From the NCBI GenBank assembly GCA_012518025.1, contig JAAYTP010000113.1:1-48578 (forward strand): DNA of 48,578 bases, given 5' to 3'. This document shows, one piece after another, positions 44,611 through 48,578 of the stretch. The notes beneath the pieces are model-generated. The model saw only the letters and a list, made by a program, of their open reading frames with translations. It had not been told where the DNA came from and did not search any database. Numbering within the stretch: the stretch's first letter is position 1; each line of letters opens with the position of its first letter. Origin of the DNA: Clostridiaceae bacterium (GTDB lineage: Bacteria > Bacillota > Clostridia > DSM-8532). The translations under genes were made by a program, and so were the position numbers.

Positions 44611-44639
44611 ATTATATTATGACTGACCTGTCATTGCAA
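44611..44639 (-). promoter_or_regulatory. Promoter of the metal-efflux operon
   Basis: Minus strand TTGCAA (44634-44639), 17-bp spacer, TATAAT (44611-44616), abutting the operator so that bound repressor would block polymerase. Confidence 0.8.
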
Positions 44640-44719
44640 CAGTTTTTTTGAAATAAAATCTGCAGATATCAGGGTAAAGCAGCAGACTTTACGAGAGGGC
44701 AAGAGAAGTCTGTTTAATC

Positions 44720-44988
44720 GGTTCTATAATAAATGTTGGGGTACAAAAAGATTAAGTGCTCCAACATTTTTTAAAATAAAACGAGCATGAAATTGAAATC
44801 TCAAGTAAAATGAAGTTGCTCACACTACATTTGAAAAGGAGATTCAATCCATGCTCAATACTAATTATATGCAAGAATTAATCGGATTGGAAGATGTTAT
44901 TGTAACAAAAGTAGAAAGAAAAGATAACCAACTGGATATTAACCTAATAATGCCTAGAAGGTTTTACTTAGTTCAATCCAACAATTGA
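44720..44988 (+). mobile_element. Left-end remnant of an ISL3-family insertion sequence
   Basis: GGTTCTATAATAAATGTTGG at 44720 resembles an ISL3-family left terminal repeat. It is followed by an imperfect hairpin (ATGTTGGGG...CTCCAACAT), a GGAG site and the start of a transposase gene. The reading frame dies after 45 codons, and no matching right terminal repeat appears before gap. Most of the element has been lost. The rest of this 485-bp gap holds the efflux promoter/operator and the gap terminator. Confidence 0.7.
44851..44988 (+). pseudogene. Truncated ISL3-family transposase N terminus
   Basis: 45 codons: MLNTNYMQELIGLEDVIVTK continuing VERKDNQLDINLIMPRR, then an unrelated tail and a TGA stop. 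The opening matches the N terminus of ISL3 transposases, which normally continues into a zinc-binding CPxC segment that is missing here. AAAAGGAG lies 9 nt upstream of ATG 44851. Non-functional. Confidence 0.72.
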
Positions 44989-44993
44989 CATAG

Positions 44994-45019
44994 AAAAGAG
45001 CGGATCTCTCCGCTCTTTT
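44994..45019 (-). terminator. Terminator after gap
   Basis: A perfect 11-bp stem (AAAAGAGCGGA/TCCGCTCTTTT) with a TCTC loop, and T-rich on both strands. It lies 23 bp after the gap stop codon. Confidence 0.9.
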
Positions 45020-45042
45020 AATGAACCCTTTTTCTTTGCAGC

Positions 45043-46053
<1,011 letters not shown>

Positions 46054-46106
46054 TTAAACCTCCTGCTATAGTATATTTGTTAACTTAATCACAAAGATCA
46101 TTAAGT

Positions 46107-46135
46107 ATTATATGCCAAAATGGGGAACTTTTCAA
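46107..46135 (-). promoter_or_regulatory. Promoter of gap
   Basis: Minus strand TTGAAA (46130-46135), 17-bp spacer, TATAAT (46107-46112). Strong, as expected for a highly expressed gene. Confidence 0.85.
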
Positions 46136-46278
46136 GTACGGATTAGTGAGGGTTTTTGTGCCAAACCTTTGCACATTCTATTGCACATTCTATGGAAAGC
46201 CCCAGTTTATTCTTCTCCGGGAGCACAGCTTTTATCCTGAAAGGGTAGAACAGAAAAATGCCACGTGGTCAGGACGAC

Positions 46279-47088
46279 CTAGCGGGTCAGGCGCTGCCGC
46301 ATGCTTTCATAAAGGATCATGGACGCTGCCGATGCAGCATTGAGGGATTCAGCCTGCCCCGGCATTGGGATCATGGCATGGATATCGGTAATATCAAGCA
46401 TGCGCTGAGAAAGGCCGCTTCCTTCATTCCCAATGACTAAGGCAATTCCATCGGCCAGTGGTAAATCCCAGACATACGCCGAATCCCTGGTATGGGCGGC
46501 AACTATCCGGATCCCCCTTCCTTTTAGACCATCTATGGTGGTATAGATATCTGCACAGGACAGGATGGGAATATGGAAAACCGATCCCATGGCAGACCTT
46601 ATAACTTTCGGGTTATGCGGATCTGCGCAGCCTGAAGACAGAAGAATCCCGTCAAAGCCGCATGCATCAGCAGTACGTATAATGGTTCCTATATTACCTG
46701 GATCCTGAAGTTGCTCCAGTATGACGTACCTTGAACCATGGGCTATAAGGGACTGGTCCTCCAGATTCAGAAGCGGGGCAACAGCCAAAACACCCTGGGG
46801 TGTCTCGGTAGTGGATACTCTCTTTAAGAGATAATCAGGAACAAGGTAAACAGGAGCAGTCATTCTTCCGGGCATGCCATCCACCATGGCTTCAAATTCC
46901 GGCAAAAAGCTGTCTGCCACAACAAAAAAGCTGATGGAGACCTGATGCATCAAAGCCTCCTCCACCAGTTTCAGGCCCTCTATAATAAAGGCATTCCACT
47001 GAATTCGGCCCTTCTTGTGAGCCAAATCCCGCAACTGCTTAATCACCCTGTTTGACGCTGATGTAATCCTCGTAACCATTTCCACCAT
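46279..47088 (-). CDS. TrmH-family RNA 2'-O-methyltransferase
   Basis: 269 aa. The N-terminal substrate-binding part (ITSASNRVIKQLRDLAHKKGR) is followed by the SpoU knotted methyltransferase domain: LEQLQDPGNIGTIIRTADACG, then LVIGNEGSGLS, then MIPMPGQAESLNAASAASMILYE. These are the three SpoU motifs. It methylates a ribose 2'-OH in rRNA or tRNA; the target is unknown (it resembles the YsgA group often found near rplT). The start is ATG 47088 or an inner ATG. Confidence 0.93.
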   Translation of the reverse strand: MVEMVTRITSASNRVIKQLRDLAHKKGRIQWNAFIIEGLKLVEEALMHQVSISFFVVADSFLPEFEAMVDGMPGRMTAPVYLVPDYLLKRVSTTETPQGVLAVAPLLNLEDQSLIAHGSRYVILEQLQDPGNIGTIIRTADACGFDGILLSSGCADPHNPKVIRSAMGSVFHIPILSCADIYTTIDGLKGRGIRIVAAHTRDSAYVWDLPLADGIALVIGNEGSGLSQRMLDITDIHAMIPMPGQAESLNAASAASMILYESMRQRLTR

Positions 47089-47133
47089 CTCTTCACCGCT
47101 CTATAAGAATAACAGAATCGGCCAAACTATAGT

Positions 47134-47163
47134 AAAAGTCCCCCAACTTCAGTTTGAGGGACT
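47134..47163 (-). terminator. Terminator of the infC-rpmI-rplT operon
   Basis: Minus strand AGTCCCTCAA/TTGGGGGACT stem (one mismatch), a short loop, then TTTT. It lies 20 bp past the rplT stop. Confidence 0.82.
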
Positions 47164-47183
47164 AATCCTGTTATCATTAATAG

Positions 47184-47528
47184 CTATTTTACTTTTTCAA
47201 CAAGCTGGGCAAACCCTTTGGCATCATTAACGGCCATATCGGCCAGAACCTTCCTGTTGAGAGTTATGCCGGCCTTTTTAAGACCATACATCAGTTTACT
47301 GTAAGACATACCATTCATTCTCGCAGCAGCATTTATGCGAGCAATCCACAGTCTCCTGAAATCACGCTTCTTTTGCTTTCTATCCCTGTAAGCATAGCTC
47401 AAGGATTTCATAACAGCCTGGTTGGCTACTCTATATAGCTTGCTCTTTGCGCCAAAATAACCCTTCGCAAGCTTTAAGACTTTTTTATGTCTTGCGCGAG
47501 TGCGCACAGCTCCTTTTACTCGTGCCAT
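47184..47528 (-). CDS. rplT: 50S ribosomal protein L20
   Basis: 114 aa, opening [20 protein letters not shown], with [27 protein letters not shown] in the middle, as in all bacterial L20. It binds 23S rRNA early in 50S assembly and in Firmicutes also represses its own operon through the leader. AGAGGTG precedes ATG 47528. Confidence 0.98.
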   Translation of the reverse strand: MARVKGAVRTRARHKKVLKLAKGYFGAKSKLYRVANQAVMKSLSYAYRDRKQKKRDFRRLWIARINAAARMNGMSYSKLMYGLKKAGITLNRKVLADMAVNDAKGFAQLVEKVK

Positions 47529-47551
47529 TTTTCACACCTCTTTCCATGTTT

Positions 47552-47749
47552 TTATGCGTAGGGCAGCATTTTCTTGATAGTTGCCGCGTCTGCTGCTGAA
47601 GCTATATCTCCTTTGCGAAGATTTCTTTTGCGCTTAGTCGATTTCTTTGTAAGAATATGATTCTTGTAGGCATTGGTTCTCTTAACCTTGCCTGACCCGG
47701 TGATCTTGAATCGCTTCTTAGAAGCACTGTGAGTCTTAAGCTTTGGCAT
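47552..47749 (-). CDS. rpmI: 50S ribosomal protein L35
   Basis: 65 aa, [20 protein letters not shown] opening with a basic [16 protein letters not shown] segment, diagnostic of L35. GGAGG precedes ATG 47749. Middle gene of the infC-rpmI-rplT operon. Confidence 0.98.
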   Translation of the reverse strand: MPKLKTHSASKKRFKITGSGKVKRTNAYKNHILTKKSTKRKRNLRKGDIASAADAATIKKMLPYA

Positions 47750-47774
47750 ATCCCTAAACCTCCTTTTTGAGCAA

Positions 47775-48290
47775 TTACTTCTTGTGTGGAACCAATATCA
47801 TCGATAATGATCTGCCTTCCATTATCGGCGGTCTTTCAATCTTTCCGTATTCCTTTACGGTGTCTGCAAACTTATTGAGCACTTCGCGTCCAAGAGCGGA
47901 ATAGGCGATTTCACGACCCCTGAAGCGTATGGATACCTTGACTTTATCGCCATCTTCAAGAAATCGTATAGCATTTTTGGCTTTGAAATTGAAATCGTGA
48001 TCCTCAATCTTAGCAGAAAGCCTGACTTCCTTCACCTCAATAACGGTTTGTTTCTTCTTGGCTTCCTTATCCCTCTTGTTACGCTCATACAGATACTTCC
48101 CATAGTCCATGATCTTACAGACCGGTGGGTTAGCGTTTGGGGATATCTTGACCAGATCCAATTCTCTCTCGTTTGCCATTAACTGCGCTTCCTTAGCCGA
48201 CATTATTCCAATCATGGAACCATCACTGTCAATCAGCCTTACTTCCTTGTCGCGAATCGATGAATTGATCTGAATCTGATTTTTGTTTAT
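47775..48290 (-). CDS. infC: Translation initiation factor IF-3, AUA start
   Basis: 171 aa from ATA 48290 ([21 protein letters not shown]). GGAGG lies 8 nt upstream. The upstream in-frame GTG overlaps that GGAGG, and the distal ATG at 48350 has no ribosome site and would add 20 unconserved residues. N-domain ([23 protein letters not shown]), linker with [23 protein letters not shown], and C-domain ending [18 protein letters not shown]. It keeps the ribosomal subunits apart and checks start codons. A non-AUG start lets IF-3 repress its own translation, as known for AUU in E. coli. Confidence 0.95.
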   Translation of the reverse strand: MNKNQIQINSSIRDKEVRLIDSDGSMIGIMSAKEAQLMANERELDLVKISPNANPPVCKIMDYGKYLYERNKRDKEAKKKQTVIEVKEVRLSAKIEDHDFNFKAKNAIRFLEDGDKVKVSIRFRGREIAYSALGREVLNKFADTVKEYGKIERPPIMEGRSLSMILVPHKK

Positions 48291-48512
48291 AAAAAACACC
48301 TCCGAAATACAGAAAATAGACCCTTTGCATCTCACATAAGCAAAATACAAAATACCTATTTATTTTATATAAATAAAACAGGCGAAGCTTTCTCCACCTG
48401 TTTATGCCAATATACGCAACATTATGATTAATAAATCATATAATTTACGATATTGACCCGCCGACATCAGCCAGCAAGGTGAGAAGCGCTGCTTCTGCTT
48501 TATTTACTCGTA
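48291..48512 (-). promoter_or_regulatory. infC-rpmI-rplT leader with attenuator hairpin
   Basis: About 220 nt of untranslated leader on the minus strand. It contains a hairpin AAACAGG/CCTGTTT (48376-48403) followed by a T-rich run, placed like the attenuator of Firmicutes L20/IF-3 leaders. An L20-binding pseudoknot could not be confirmed by eye. Confidence 0.6.
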
Positions 48513-48513
48513 T

Positions 48514-48543
48514 AATATACATCATTAGCGCATGGTTTGTCAA
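48514..48543 (-). promoter_or_regulatory. Promoter of infC-rpmI-rplT
   Basis: Minus strand TTGACA (48538-48543), 18-bp spacer, TATATT (48514-48519). Confidence 0.75.
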
Positions 48544-48578
48544 GGTGATTTTTTTCTAATAAACAGGAATAAGCCCTC

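Overview
The window looks like a chromosomal segment of an anaerobic, spore-forming member of the Clostridia (Bacillota). Reasons: strong GGAGG-type ribosome binding sites, near-consensus TTGACA/TATAAT promoters with 17-bp spacers, a T-box leader, the clostridial block recG-rsmD-coaD-(ATP synthase b-like)-ylbJ, the sporulation gene ylbJ, a ferredoxin and a ferredoxin-dependent indolepyruvate oxidoreductase (iorAB). There is no phage, plasmid or CRISPR. The only mobile DNA is a stub of an ISL3-family element and one probable dispersed intergenic repeat.

Layout. 0-9.4 kb: a chemoreceptor fused to a sugar-binding-protein-like domain, a ferredoxin, DUF503, an RluA-type pseudouridine synthase, phenylacetate-CoA ligase (paaK) behind a T-box leader, two related small envelope proteins, a TraB/GumN lipoprotein and a C45-type amidase. 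9.5-22.4 kb: cell-surface and export genes (SLH-domain protein, degenerate LCP protein, heterodimeric ABC exporter, ABC-F ATPase, DUF2207 protein, GT-C-like membrane protein). 22.4-27.4 kb: the last two purine steps as separate enzymes (stand-alone AICAR transformylase and PurO-type IMP cyclohydrolase), a DJ-1 protein, a flavodoxin-like protein and an aminotransferase. 27.6-31.8 kb: iorB, iorA and a sodium:solute symporter. 31.9-37 kb: a minus-strand run Asp23 - DUF5685 - J-domain protein - membrane protein - mutS2. 37-42 kb: ylbJ facing the recG-rsmD-coaD operon. 42-44.6 kb: a Zn/Cd P-type ATPase with its ArsR/SmtB-type repressor and a palindromic operator. 44.7-48.6 kb: ISL3 relic, gap, a TrmH-family methyltransferase and infC-rpmI-rplT.

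The most interesting functional link concerns phenylacetate. The T-box ahead of paaK can be read with a UUC (Phe) specifier, which implies that phenylacetate-CoA ligase is switched on by phenylalanine starvation. The same window encodes IorAB (able in principle to carboxylate an aryl-acetyl-CoA reductively), an aminotransferase, a ferredoxin and a symporter. Together these could form a phenylacetate-to-phenylalanine salvage route. This is inference from sequence and context, not demonstrated. Other points of note are the chemoreceptor whose ligand-binding domain appears to be cytoplasmic, the AUA start of infC, the split purine end-steps, and a conserved-looking but undescribed DUF5685/J-protein pair.
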